Below are positions 32,537 to 43,723 of a stretch of DNA of 64,000 nt, one piece after another (position 1 is the first letter of the stretch; the number at the start of each line of letters is the position of its first letter). Origin of the DNA: Symsagittifera roscoffensis. Lineage: Eukaryota; Xenacoelomorpha; Acoela; Convolutidae. Where the stretch lies: NCBI RefSeq assembly GCF_963678635.1, contig NW_026970604.1, positions 69,501 through 133,500 on the forward strand. Direction: 5' to 3'. The notes under the pieces were generated by a model. That model made no database searches. It worked only from the letters and a program-made list of their open reading frames with translations, and had not been told where the DNA came from. A program made the position numbers and the translations under genes.

Positions 32537-33830
32537 TGGCGCAGCCAACAGGTCAGAGTTGGGGGGACCCACTGGGAGTTACGTCCTTTTGGCCCTCTAC
32601 GTTCGCAGAGCCGCCAATGTTATTGGAGTTTTGGTTTAACCGTTTTCAAAGGGGTGATGGTGACCAAACACAGTATAAACCCGAGAGATTTTTACTATGC
32701 CAGTACTCTAAAAGCAGCACAGGTTACGGCATTACCAGAGGAGGTAGACGGGAAAGATCGGATGAATTCGGAACAAACTCTTATATCGAACTTGTACTTG
32801 TGTCTGGGGGAAAAAGGGCAAGATGAATTGCATAAGAGGAGGCTACACTTGGATCTATCTACAACCCGATACTCGAGGGTAATAGATGCAATAGAAACCG
32901 ATTTCAAGAAAGAACGGAATGAAACTTATGAAATATTCCAGTTATTGGCAAGAAAACAACAAATTGGAGAGTCCTTGGAGCAGTTCCATTCAGTTTAAAG
33001 CGGACTAGCAGCACGATGCATCTTTGGAGCGTTGGAGACCAGAATTTTGCGGGATGTATTCATTGTGAACATGAATAATAGAGAGGCACAGAACGAGCTT
33101 TGTCGATCAACAAAGACACCAGGGGAGGTGTATCGCATTGTATTGTCATATAAACGCGGATATAAGTACGCTAAATCAAATGGTTCGACAACCGGGGGAG
33201 CAACAACAAGCGGCACCACCGGTGGAACTGGACCGTTCCAAATTAAAACGGAACTGGTGGGGACAATCCGAGGGTGATATCGTAATTGCAGACAGCGCGG
33301 CCGTGGAACGTTCAGGGTACGAGCAGACATGAGAGGGGAGCATCAAAAAGGTTCTACAATTGTGATCAACCCAATTTTAATCCGGAGCATCTAACTAGAT
33401 GTCTAGCTAGAAGTGCGACATGTTATTTCTGCCGATAGACTGGACATTACGAGAAAACTTTTCGGGGAAAAAGGACTAACCGGGGAGGACCTGCGGTGGG
33501 ACTGATTGATTCAAAGTCAGGAGGATGTGGATGTTAGCGAGATAGGTGACGCTGAGGATACCTATTCGCAACATGAGAATTCAGTCGGATGGGTCAACAC
33601 ACCAGATAGTGCAAAGAGCACGGGAGGAAAAGATGATGTCAGTTCAAGAAGAACAACCGGGGCCCGAAACAACAAGCGAGGAGGATTCATTAGACCCATG
33701 GCAGACTTATTTCAGTAAGCAATTTAATATATTTTTCCAAAGAGGCAGTCAAAGTAGGAATTGTTTTAAATTAAGAAAAAGGACGGAAAGTGCCGATTAC
33801 ATTGCTATAAAAGGTTGATAAGGGAATTAG
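32536..33830 (+). pseudogene. Ty3/gypsy Gag, decayed
   Basis: Starts MAQPTGQSWGDPLGVTSFWP and continues FAEPPMLLEFWFNRFQ, the usual opening of Gag in mag-like gypsy elements. A frameshift near 32,655 leads to a second frame with YLCLGEKGQDELHKRR. A TAA lies at 32,996-32,998, and the frame resumes with AARCIFGALETRILRDVFIV. A CCHC-like knuckle follows around 33,355-33,470 in yet another frame (CDQPNF, then TCYFC). Sequence fades near 33,830 and no pol domain follows, so it is truncated. Gag would form the particle; this copy cannot. Confidence 0.75.
32537..32554 (+). promoter_or_regulatory. Putative primer-binding site of the gypsy element
   Basis: TGGCGCAGCCAACAGGTC directly follows the LTR-like CA. 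The Gag ATG (32,536-32,538) overlaps it, giving no leader at all, which is unusual. Confidence 0.5.
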
Positions 33831-34280
33831 TAAACTTTTGCAGCAAAACTATAAAACCTTAAAAGGCAGTAGAAACATTCAGGGCTTTGCATGTTTGTAT
33901 TTGACCTTAGAGTGTCCATATTTTTAGATCATTGTCTGTTGTTGGAAATCGTTAAGTTGAAGACAGGTCGAAATGAAGCAGATGAAAATTATTCCGAGAA
34001 CAATTATATCGTTGTTTTCTTCGACAGTGCAAACTAGGCGTAATTGGAACAGGCAAGCTGAAAAGGGGTAAGATGACACAATGTAAGTTATAACAGGTGG
34101 TAATGCCCTGTCAGCGTCAAAACGCGGGTAATTTTTACAAACGGCAGGGATGGGGAAGAGGAAAAACACTTTTAATCAAACTCTCCACTTATATGTGACT
34201 ATCACTATAAATTAAACTATTGTCTGCAACCCTAAACAAGCATCAGTCCTCTAAGTCACAGTTCGCTTTTGTTCCTTCAG
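33831..34280. other. Non-coding, no feature recognised
   Basis: Sequence between the gypsy remnant and the dynein exon. Pyrimidine-rich shortly before 34,280 (GTTCCTTCAG), consistent with a splice acceptor tract. Confidence 0.5.
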
Positions 34281-34485
34281 GTAAGAAAGAGTCTGGCAGT
34301 AGGAGTGGCAAACCAGTTCCAGTGGTGGTGGCCAAGGAATTGACGGAGGAGGAGAAGGCAGCCATAGTGTCTTCAGAGGGATTCCTCACTTTCCTCACCC
34401 GCTCATCCCAACTGGTGGAGCGGAAGATCACATCGGAGGTGGATGTGTACAAGCCTTACATACAGGAGGACGACGATAAGAGCTC
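34281..34485 (+). CDS. Cytoplasmic dynein intermediate chain exon
   Basis: A plus-strand exon bounded by an acceptor (TTGTTCCTTCAG, ending 34,280) and a donor (GTGAGT at 34,486). It encodes Ser/Gly/Lys-rich sequence followed by VAKELTEEEKAAIVSSEGF, LVERKITSEVDVY and an acidic end QEDDD. This matches the segment before the WD40 domain of dynein intermediate chains (ELTEEEK...F...RVERAL...D). No other exon of this gene was recognised, and it sits antisense inside an ARID3 intron. It could be one exon of an interleaved gene, a duplicated exon, or a captured fragment. Frame is intact, no stop. Confidence 0.75.
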
Positions 34486-35107
34486 GTGAGTCTTATTACG
34501 ATTTGATATTATGATTATTATCATTATTATTCGATATTATTATTACTGTCGATGACGATAAGTGTAACACTGGCTCAAACTAAACTATTTTAATCGAATC
34601 AGTCATTTGAAGACGCTACAGTTATTAAAGTTATCTGGGTTCTTCCATCATGGGTTCTTTTTCTATTTATGAAGAAACGCTTTGAAATACATTTTGCCTG
34701 GTTTAACATTGTTTGTTCTGCCAATTTAAGGATACATTCTGTATGTATTCATGTTCATGTGCCTGTCACTTTTGTGGTCATTGTAATTTAAGTTTCAAGG
34801 TGCCAATTCAAATAGTTTTTTCTTATCACTGGCGGGGTGAACGAAATTATTATTTTTTTGATTTTGACGTTTTTTGGACGAAAATTTGTATAACAGAATC
34901 TTTTATTCGAAATAAGTTCGGTTAAACAAATTGCTACTGCGATAATTTTGAAAAGCAACATTTACATCGATTAAACTCAATATTACTTGCGCGTTTTGCG
35001 GTTGCAATAGATTTAGTGTCAAATTGAAAGAATTACAAAAATGAAATTGCTCCGTAGAGAAATATAACTGAGCGGCTAATGAAGAATGAACTGAAAAGAT
35101 GCCCTAG
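34486..35107. other. Non-coding with short ATT microsatellite
   Basis: An imperfect (ATT)n run lies at about 34,510-34,550. Otherwise AT-rich intronic sequence with nothing recognised. Confidence 0.6.
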
Positions 35108-35625
35108 GGGGAGGGGTAATTGGGCGGAGGGGAAAGAAGAATGATGGGACTAAGTGTGTGGGCGAGATGGTAGAGAAATGGGGTACCACAAATGAAAAAA
35201 ACAATGTTTTTCAAGTAAGTTTGTGGGATCTCTCCCCCTCCCCCCAAACCCCCCTATTAAAGAATTGTGGGGGTGGGGGATTGTTAAGTAGATTGAAAAT
35301 TTCGGCTATCCGGGAACGAATTTATTTTTCGGCTATCCGGAAATTCGGTTCCGTGATACGCCACCCAATAAACAGCTCCAATAAACAAATTGGCGCAAGC
35401 TAGCCAAAAGAACAGGTAGGTAATTTCCTCTAGTTAAATTGCGCTTTTTAGCGGTCAGCCTTAATCAAGGCTGAACCGAATTAGAACCAAAAAAACAGTA
35501 AAAACGGTCAAATTGGTCTATAGCCCCTCGGGTCTACATGTTTTAAGGTCTGCGTATGGTGGGACTCGAACACGGTTGACCGGCGTGAGAGACTTGTTCC
35601 TAGTTCGCTCGGCCAACTACCACCA
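35108..35625 (-). repeat. tRNA-derived SINE, copy 3
   Basis: Nearly identical to copy 2 over shared parts. tRNA-like head with A box (complement of about 35,607-35,618) and B box (GTTCGAGTCCC, about 35,562-35,574). The 27-bp repeat occurs only about 1.7 times (35,301-35,345) against about 4.7 in copy 2, so the array length varies between copies. Confidence 0.75.
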
Positions 35626-35929
35626 AATTTCTCCCCCCTCCCCACCTCCTCGAGAAACCCTTGGATTCGCCCGTACTATAAAACACTTTGGTCTATCCTC
35701 AAAGAAAAAATATGTATACTAAAATTTCGACAACAGAACGCCATAGTACTCAATTGTATTAACTACTAAGTTTCACTCAAAAATATTGATCCAAAACATA
35801 CTTACTGAAAAAGATCCGCTTTGTGCAGTGTCCCATCTACAATTTTTGTACCATTATAACTTCATAATCAGAATCGTGGAGTGGTCTAATGTTGACAATC
35901 ATGCAGTAAAAGGATTGAATGTGACTCAC

Positions 35930-36112
35930 AGTGTTCGGAGGTTGAAAGCGGGACTGGTGAGGTAGTGGTGAAGGTTGAGACCTTTGGTGATCTCCCGCCA
36001 CAGTTTCCGGTTGATGACCTCCACAAGTCCCCCCTGGCCACCACCAGTTTGAACAGAAGGTGCAGATCCAGAGTCTGCTTGGGTATGATCGGGATTCTGT
36101 TCACCGGAGTGC
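35930..36112 (-). CDS. ARID3/dead ringer exon (core of ARID domain), one-base deficit
   Basis: An acceptor ATAATTTCAG ends at 36,113 and a donor GTGAGT starts at 35,929. The first part encodes GTPVNRIPIIPKQTLDLHLL and FKLVVARG, the second LVEVINRKLWREITKGLNL, both ARID-domain signature. The two parts are in different frames: the run of six G (complement of 36,028-36,035) must have been seven. With that base the exon would be 184 nt and its phases fit both neighbours. Either a sequencing or assembly homopolymer error, or a true frameshift that inactivates the gene. Confidence 0.88.
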
Positions 36113-37288
36113 CTGAAATTATCATGACCATCTTATCTTCATCAGGGTTTTTTAGCTTCCAATTTGTCTTACGATGATTAATTTTCTTTGCTGTAAGTGG
36201 ATGCACAAACAATGCAATTAAAACTAAAAGGTTTAAATTGTGCCATTTGAGAGAAGAATTGAAGATTTGTTTAATTTGTTAAAAACATTTGAATAATGAT
36301 TTCAATTTTGGTGATTTTTCACGGATTTCGCGCATTTAGAATGAGTGTAGAACAAAGAATGCATTTTATTAGGAACTTTTCACTTCATCTAAATCAATTT
36401 CGAAATTAAAATCTCATAATATCTTCGTAGCTACTCAATTGTGACTAAAATGCTTATTTTCGAATCTCAAAGTTGTTGTTTTGTAACAACTTCTGGACCT
36501 ACTTAAAAATCCCCCCCCCCTATTACAAAAGGGGGGAAATTGTTAAGTAGGTTCAGCTATAAAATTACTAACAAATGATTCGAACTTTCAGCCAATCAGA
36601 ATGCAGCAAATTCTGAAACCGAGAAAGTTCTAGTTGGCAACAGCTGTTACACTTAGCAAATAAGCACGTAAAATGAACTGTAGGGAAGAAATATTGCCTT
36701 CTTTAGACGACATTAAAAGAGTTTTCAATTATAGGGGGGGATTCTTGAGTAGTTACCATTGGGGGGGTGGAAGGAATTGTTCAGTAGGTCGCAATTTCTA
36801 TCAAAAGACATCCACTTTATCCTGGCTCCATCAGGTTTGCAAATGAAAGAAAAATATGCAAATCATCACTTTCTAAAATAAATCTCAACTCAAGCGAGCA
36901 ATAATTTAGATTGTTTGGTGTTTCACAGTCTATATATTTTTATGTAAAGTCTTTTTTTATAAGATTTATAATTTTTAAGTCATTATTTCCCCCTACACGT
37001 GGAACAGGGTGACCACTTCGGCCGCGAAAAAAAGTGACCTGTTCTTTTTAATATTAAAATAGCTATAGCATCCTAGTTGCCTCATAAAAAAGTGGATTTT
37101 TTGATCAAATTTTATTGGATTACTCATGAATTCAAAACTTTAAAAAATGTTTGAAAAAGCACAAAGAAGTGACTTTGAGTGACTTTCGACAAAAAAGTGA
37201 CAAAAGTGACTAGTCGCTTGAAACGTGACCAAATAGTCACCCTGACGTGGAACTTTTTGGATTGAATGATTTCAATTTAGGTACCGAC
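36113..37288. other. ARID3 intron with G-tract/TTAAGTAGG motifs
   Basis: Intronic sequence. A hairpin at about 36,501-36,555 has CCTACTTAA...CCCCCC facing GGGGGG...TTAAGTAGG. A related G-run/AGTAG motif lies at 36,733-36,790. Between 37,000 and 37,250 the sequence repeats AAGTGAC-type words. No ORF. Confidence 0.6.
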
Positions 37289-37330
37289 CTCTTTTCTTCA
37301 TAAACGCGAACAAATCATCTAGTAACAAAG
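37289..37330 (-). CDS. ARID3/dead ringer 42-nt micro-exon
   Basis: Acceptor TTTTTTCGTTTCAG (ends 37,331) and GT at 37,288-37,287. It encodes LLLDDLFAFMKKRG, where the final Gly codon is split G/GC with the exon at 36,112. This is the canonical start of helix 1 of the ARID domain (FLDDLF-FM-KRG). Phase agreement with the next exon and correct order support it. The donor GTCGGT is weak. Confidence 0.8.
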
Positions 37331-37949
37331 CTGAAACGAAAAAACATGAAAAAGTAGAAATTTTATTCAAAAAGAATCGGTTATTATCGAACTGAAATCT
37401 AACGATATAGCTTAGATCATTTTAAATACAAAATAATAATCTGCTTTAATTAATGATAAAATCAAATTTTACGAAACTAATCTTGCATCATCTTCAAAGA
37501 AAGTTTGCAGCAATTGAAGTAAGCTTAAGCACATAAAATGTTTAAAGTGTGATCAATTAATACCGAAGTTTCAACTGTTTCAAAGAGTTTAACTTTTCGT
37601 TGGTTTAAATGAATACACAATGGTAGAATCTTCCAGAAATTGATTAGTTTATTTCGAGTTGGTTAAATAACTAAGATGCTGTTGCAATCCAATTTATTTT
37701 AATAAAAATTGCCAATAGTGAAAAAGATTCTTTTTATTGGATTTCAATTAATCCCTCCTAGTCGCAGTGATTTCGAGTCTCAAACAGTTTCAACACGAGG
37801 AAAACTCATTTCTACCATTGTGGAAAACAAAACTATCTACCTACCGACAAGAAAGGGGGGAGATTGTTAATTAGGTCAAAATGGTCGATTTTTCAACCAA
37901 TCAGAATGCAGCAAAAATATAATTCTCAATGGAAAGCCCAGTGCTAATT

Positions 37950-38894
37950 TACCCGGGTTGACCTCCATACACCGAAAATGCTCATCATACAATTCCATAC
38001 ATCAAGTGTGTGGGAAAATGCTTGTCATACAATTTTCATACAATTTCTAAAAATGGTTGAAAACTGGTATTAACTCATTTCTGTGGCTGTTTGATTCTAA
38101 TAAAACAATCTGGTGATAAAAAACTGAGGTTTTAGTTTTTTGAAAAAAATGCTTATCATACAATTACCATATATGGAAATTGTATGACTGGCATTTTTTT
38201 GGTGGCGACACAAAAAATTTTTGAAGTAGTTTTGAAAATTTAGCCCAAAAATTTTTTTTGTTTTTTTTTCAACCGCAAATCGGTTTTCGTACGCAAACAA
38301 ACATTTTTCGAAAAAAACAATTTTGCATGCAAAATTTAATATTTTGTGTGCATAACGTAGTCCTGGATACGATAAAATTGGCTTAATTTTTTCTTTTCAC
38401 TTAATTTTTTTTTCAAAAACGCTGAAACTTCCTCTTTCTTTTGTATGGGGTATTAATGTACGCCTTGATCAATGTCTGATAATTTGAAAATTCAAAAATT
38501 TAATATAATCATCATTAAAAAATTTTGCCAAAAAATAAAAGTTTGTTACTTTTGTAATATGAATTGTGAAAGACAGCCAAATTCAGGTCGTTTTTTATGC
38601 ATTGTAAAAGAAAGACCGTCCAACCTTAGGTGTTTTGAGTAACCAATGTCTTTGTCACTTGTGTTCGGTTGGAACTAAAACCGAAACTTTTTCAGAAACT
38701 AAGTTTAGAAAGAACAAAATCAAAATTTTTGGTTTATGGGAAAACATCTATCATACAATTTTCATATATGGAAAAATGCTTATCATAGAGTTTTCATACA
38801 ATTTTCTGTACGTATGGAATTGTATGAAATTGTATGACAAGAAGTTTCTCATATATGGAAATTGTATGATAAGAAGTTTTGGTCAACCCGGGTA
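37950..38894. mobile_element. MITE-like element, 14-bp terminal inverted repeats
   Basis: TACCCGGGTTGACC at 37,950-37,963 is exactly inverted at 38,881-38,894. The 945-bp interior has no ORF but has many repeats of ATGCTTATCATACAATTTTC and near-perfect palindromes such as 38,156-38,187 (CATACAATT...AATTGTATG). No target-site duplication is obvious. Confidence 0.65.
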
Positions 38895-39876
38895 CTGTAT
38901 ATTTATAGGGGTGGAGATTCTTAAGTAGGTACCATAGGCCCTATTGCTGTAAAAACTATTGCACTGGCACTGACGCGCAGATTCTCGACACGAGTTTGTC
39001 ATCCCAAAATTTGTTGTTGATGCACAAAAAGAGCGAGAAACCATTTCGGCTGTACTCGACCAACGTGTTTCATTTTTCTGTTTTGGCTTTAAAATTATAT
39101 ACTGATGGAGTTTCCCAAAACGTGTTCGCACCAGTGCAACTGCGTGATTGCAATGACTGCAGCCTCTACAATCAATCATTGCAATTAACTATGTTAAAAA
39201 ATCAATTAATTGTTGCCAAAAATCTTGCACAACGAAAAAAAAAAACAGTCTGATACAAAACAGTCCGAAAAACAGTCCCAAGTTATAATTATTTTGACGA
39301 GCCGGTAGGCCGAGAATGGTTCTTTGATCAACAAACAAACAACAGAATTGTGACCGCCGCAGTTGCGCCAACCTGATGCGAGCTCGCCAACAGAGGGTAG
39401 GACTTGATACGAAATTTAGAGCCGGTAATCGCCGTGAAGCCTTGTTGTCGCCACCGGCAATCTTAAGCCCGACTGTTTTAGATACTTTCTGATCTAAGAC
39501 CATTCCATGAGCGGATTTTGTGAGAAGGGAGGCGGAAGTCCCCTTCCCTCAGGATTTCGACTTCTTCATTAGCCAAAGAGTCCCACGTTTGATACTATAT
39601 TATGCAATTTATTTTCGGCTGATTCTTTTAAAGGCACCTCATAACTTTGAGGGGTCAGCGCGCCAAAAAAAAGAACTTTTATCCGGGCAGAACAACAGTG
39701 CCGGGAAAAATGTTTTTAAACAGTAACAAAAATAATTTAAATGCTTACAAAAATATTTTTTTTTAAATGGGCGAAAATGGAACTCCAAGTTCCAACAAAT
39801 CAAGTGATTCTTATTATTAACGACTAATTAAAGCAAATAGAGCATGCTAATAGGCACACACCCTTTTGAGGACTAG
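38895..39876. other. ARID3 intron, no feature recognised
   Basis: Contains short open frames without motifs and a poly-A near 39,235-39,246. Starts with another G-run/TTAAGTAGG motif (38,908-38,929). Confidence 0.5.
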
Positions 39877-40325
39877 GAAATTAGACGATAAGCAAATTAG
39901 ACGGATGCTACAAAAACGAAATTAGACGGAATTTATTTTTTACAGATCTGGCATTTTAGACGAAAAAGCTATGAAAAAGAAAGGGCCAACAAAAACTTTT
40001 CTTAAAAGTCAAGTTTCACAAATACAAAAAGAACATAAAATGTCAATACCTATCAAATCAATTAGTTCAAATGAACAAAAAATGTCAAATCTGAATAATA
40101 CATGAGAGTTTTGAATTGAATAAATTATGCATGATTGACTTCTAAAATTTTTGGCCACCGAAATTGAACTGTTGTCTACAAACAACTTTATTTTTCTAAC
40201 GCAATTTGTGTGCAAACAAAGTTAAATTTCTCTCACTTTCGTCTATTTTCTCACAATTGCGGTTTTGCAAAACCGTCTAATTTCCTTCTAAGTACCTCCG
40301 TCTAATTTGCTTATCGTCTAATTTC
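39877..40325. mobile_element. MITE with 29-bp terminal inverted repeats
   Basis: GAAATTAGACGATAAGC and onward at 39,877-39,905 is perfectly inverted at 40,297-40,325. The unit ATTAGACGG recurs just inside both ends (39,919-39,931 and 40,271-40,283). The 449-bp interior is AT-rich and non-coding. Non-autonomous DNA transposon is the simplest explanation. Confidence 0.75.
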
Positions 40326-41489
40326 TCAACCCCCCACCCTTTTACTCATCCTTTATCACTGACAGGTAAATTAATTCAAATTCACGGAAAATGAAATGAC
40401 AGGAACTCGGGTTTTTTTGCGAGAAAACATGAATAACCCGACCCTGATTTGAATAGCCTGTCGTCTATTCAACCTGTCTCTCCTTCCCGGTGCTGAGCTC
40501 ATTGCAAGTACCAAAATTATCAGTCTTAAATATCAGATACTTTTTCTCGACACCAAAATCTATAACAACCTATAAATGTAAAAATTGGAACATGAGATGG
40601 AACAAAGAAGTGGGTGCTGTTCAGCCAAGTTGTTATAAATTATTGAAAAATGAACGCCCTAGAAGTCGAATCACGAATGCAACTGCGACAATTATCTCTA
40701 AGTGACACGGCTCCAACAAAACTACGAAAATATCAATTATTGGATGAAAAAATTACTCCTCTGAAAAATTCCTATCTAGGGGGCCTTTTATCCCCAAACT
40801 TCGATTTAAACTATGTAGCCGTGATTTAAACTAAAAATTTTCTTCCTGCTGAATATATAAGACTTTCGAAGAAAACAGAATAGTTATGCTCGGTGTGGTT
40901 TTTTTATTCAATCAGTTTTCGCCAATCAAAATAATAGTTTTCGACAAAAATTTTTTTTATCGTTGCAGGTATCGACTTCCTGAGTTCAAATGAAGAAAGA
41001 TATTACATCCGATTATTTCTTGTAAAGTTCTGGGGGTTTGAGAATTGCCAAATCGGCCATGTTCTGGACTAAATTATGCGCGCTTTGAAGAATTTGTTCA
41101 TATTGCTGAGAGCGTAACGCGAATGATTCATGCGTGGCGAATTATCCCGCACAACAAAATCGTTCCAAATCTATTGCGGCTAGCTAATTGGTCGTATTAT
41201 TTTCGTACGACTCAAGATTTCACACATTGATAATGTCTAAAATTTTTTCGGTCGTTTTCACGATTTTCTTTTCCAAAAACTATTCAATATGAATTAAGGG
41301 GCAGTCGGAAGATTCAGGGCTTTGCCCTGATATACGAGAAGTCTTGTTAGCATAGAAAATCACTCCAACTTTGGCGCCAAAATGTCTGCAACTGCAAATT
41401 ATACAATTAATTGAGCACCAAAACGTCTCAGTTGCAAATTTTCTCGCTCAAAATCTTAACGTGTCACTCAAGATTGTAAACAATCGCTG
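40326..41489. other. ARID3 intron, no feature recognised
   Basis: AT-rich sequence with no supported ORF or repeat. The expected short exon between the exons at 43,486 and 37,330 was not identified here. Confidence 0.5.
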
Positions 41490-41945
41490 GGTCTAGGACA
41501 ACAGACCGACAAGACTTCAAGCCGAAGGGACTTCAGGCCGAAATTTAAATTTTACAAGCACCTCAAAACACTATTTTTTCATCTGTAAAACGTTGCTTTT
41601 CTAAAAATTAGGCAAGTTTAGTCGGTAATAAGCGTTATTCATGACAATGCACCACTTGAGATTGGCATCCGTTAATAACATCAGCCGGTTTTTGAAAAAC
41701 ATAAATTATAAACATGAAAAATGCCTTCAACCATGTTTTACTTTTCAACTTTCCGAAACATCATTTGGAGGCTTAATTTATATGCAAACTCCAATAACTA
41801 GTGAAGAAAGATTATGAAATTCAGAAATTTTTCAAAAAAGTTTTCAAATTGTTCAAATTTCACGACTTTATAAGGAATTATTCGGCTTGAAGTCCCTTTT
41901 TTTCAATTCGGCTTGAAGTCCCGTTGGCTTGATGTCCGGCACCCC
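41490..41945. mobile_element. MITE-like element with GGACTTCAAGCCGAA ends
   Basis: The left end has GACTTCAAGCCGAAGGGACTTCAGGCC; the right end carries its inverse twice (TTCGGCTTGAAGTCCC at about 41,880 and 41,908). The interior matches the truncated copy at 31,446-31,690. No ORF. Confidence 0.7.
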
Positions 41946-42454
41946 AGGCATGTGAATGGGATGGAGCCGAGGTTGGCTTAACGTGAGATGGAAATGAAGA
42001 ATGAAACAAAAAAGATAAATGCCCCTATATTTATCTTTGCCGAACAATTTTGAATACTGCGCTTGAGTCAGTGTTCTCCGCTTAATTATTGTCTCCTCAC
42101 GTTTAAAAACTGTGGCACAAGTGCAATCATCGTGTCCGTGTGCTTAATGGTGGCCCCCGAAGAAAAAATATTGGGTCTTAAAATCTCTAAAAAGAAGCAT
42201 AAAAATTTGAAGGATTGGATTTTTTCACTGCGCAGATTCCGATTACATTTTACAATTGCTATTCCAAGAGACAATCAGTGCACCAAGCTTAAAAGATTAC
42301 AAGGAAAAAAAACTAGGTATGCCGACGATGAAAAAATCTAAAGCAGTTCTTGGAATCCTTTTTTAAATAGCAAAGTTATCACCATTGGTATTTTGCCACA
42401 ATTGGGTTGAGAGAGCTATAAGGGTTTTTCTGGAGGGGACCAACCTTTTAGCGA

Positions 42455-42585
42455 CATTCGGTCCTTCAAGCATGAGAACCCTCCCCACTTCAAAATCACG
42501 ACAGTCCAAAATTGTGGCAAATAAAGGAGTTACGTGCACAATAACACTCTGTTGGGGAGGGTTCTCATGCTTGAAGGACCGAATG
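42455..42585. repeat. Perfect 33-bp fold-back
   Basis: The arm 42,455-42,487 (starts CATTCGGTCCTTCAAGC) is perfectly inverted at 42,553-42,585, with a 65-bp loop. Transcribed, it would form a long hairpin. Either a tiny fold-back transposon or a small-RNA-type hairpin. Confidence 0.8.
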
Positions 42586-43485
42586 CTTGAAAATTTCAAC
42601 CAATCAAAATCGCTAAACGTTTTTATTTGCTAAATGCTTTTCTCACAATATCGAAGTCAATATTAACAGAAAATGTATTAAATCAGTGGAAAATAATCAA
42701 AAATATTACAAATTGCGGGTTACAACCGCATTACTATTCAGACAATCATCAAGATTAATGAGTTCAAAATCATAAGAATTTTTTCAGTCTTGAAACTCAT
42801 CTGCTAATGAGAGCTTCAATAATGAGTTGATTTGACAGTAATTAGAAAATTGGATGAAAATTTATGTTTGGCCAGCTCCGGCTCCCCATTTTGATGCTAG
42901 TAGGATAATTGAGTCGGTGGCGATCTATCACCCGAAAGTCCACTCACCTTGAAATTTTGAGGAAGTCCACACGCCCAAAAATTACGAAATAAGGCTTAAC
43001 TCGCCCAAAAGGGTCCACTATCCAAAATTTCACCCAAAACTGAAAATTTTCCGATATTCAAGCGTTTCTGCCCTCTACCGGCAAAACGAGTGTGAAAATT
43101 TGGTAATTTGACTCGTTTTCGTGAATAGATCTTTTTTTGGCGTCGTTTGAATTTTCGGTTGAGTGAACCACGTTATAATTTCTGGGTGAGTGGCCCCATT
43201 CGATAATTTCAAAACTTTTTCTCAAACGTAATTAACCTGCCGTATTTGCACGAACTTATTCGATAGTTTACTTTTACTTGACAATACATGGAACAATTTT
43301 ATGGAACTTAATTTTTATCAGGGGCCCGGTTACTTTCTTGGGACCCCTCCATCAAACTTTTACCCTGCTTGTTTCCAAAGATTTCAGGGTTATAAAACTT
43401 TTTCACTGGGGAGCAATCTCTTCATCTAACTATCTACCGTACACAAATGTTTAGTCCCCGTTATAGAAGGAGAATCAAACTCTAC

Positions 43486-43723
43486 CTGTCTAAATTGCTC
43501 CTCGAAAGTCCAAAATCTCGACTGGAAGCCTTCACGTGCCTCCCCAGTTTGCTCCTCTGATCCCAAAGTTGTCTCATCGTGCTCCAACAAAGTAGTCGGA
43601 CTCACTTCGTGTTGTCGCGGCTGCACTTCGGACTCGCCTTGAGACACAATCGGCCTTCTTTCTTCCTGATTTGGACTGATCAAATCGCGTTTGAGTGTTT
43701 TTTGAGGACTGGTGGCAAATGCC
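43486..43723 (-). CDS. ARID3/dead ringer exon upstream of the ARID domain
   Basis: An acceptor CTTTGCAACCAG (ends 43,724) opens a frame with TSPQKTLKRDLISPNQEERR, an acidic Ser/Glu-rich middle, and ends FQSRFWTFEEQFRQ before a donor GTAGAG at 43,485. W-FEEQFRQ is the conserved string directly preceding the extended ARID domain in dead ringer proteins. A short exon carrying the next 10-15 residues should lie between 43,485 and 37,331 and was not found. The frame is open. Confidence 0.8.

Noticed and set aside
34505-34560. Regulatory AT-rich element
   Set aside because: It is an imperfect ATT microsatellite right after an exon; no factor site can be argued.
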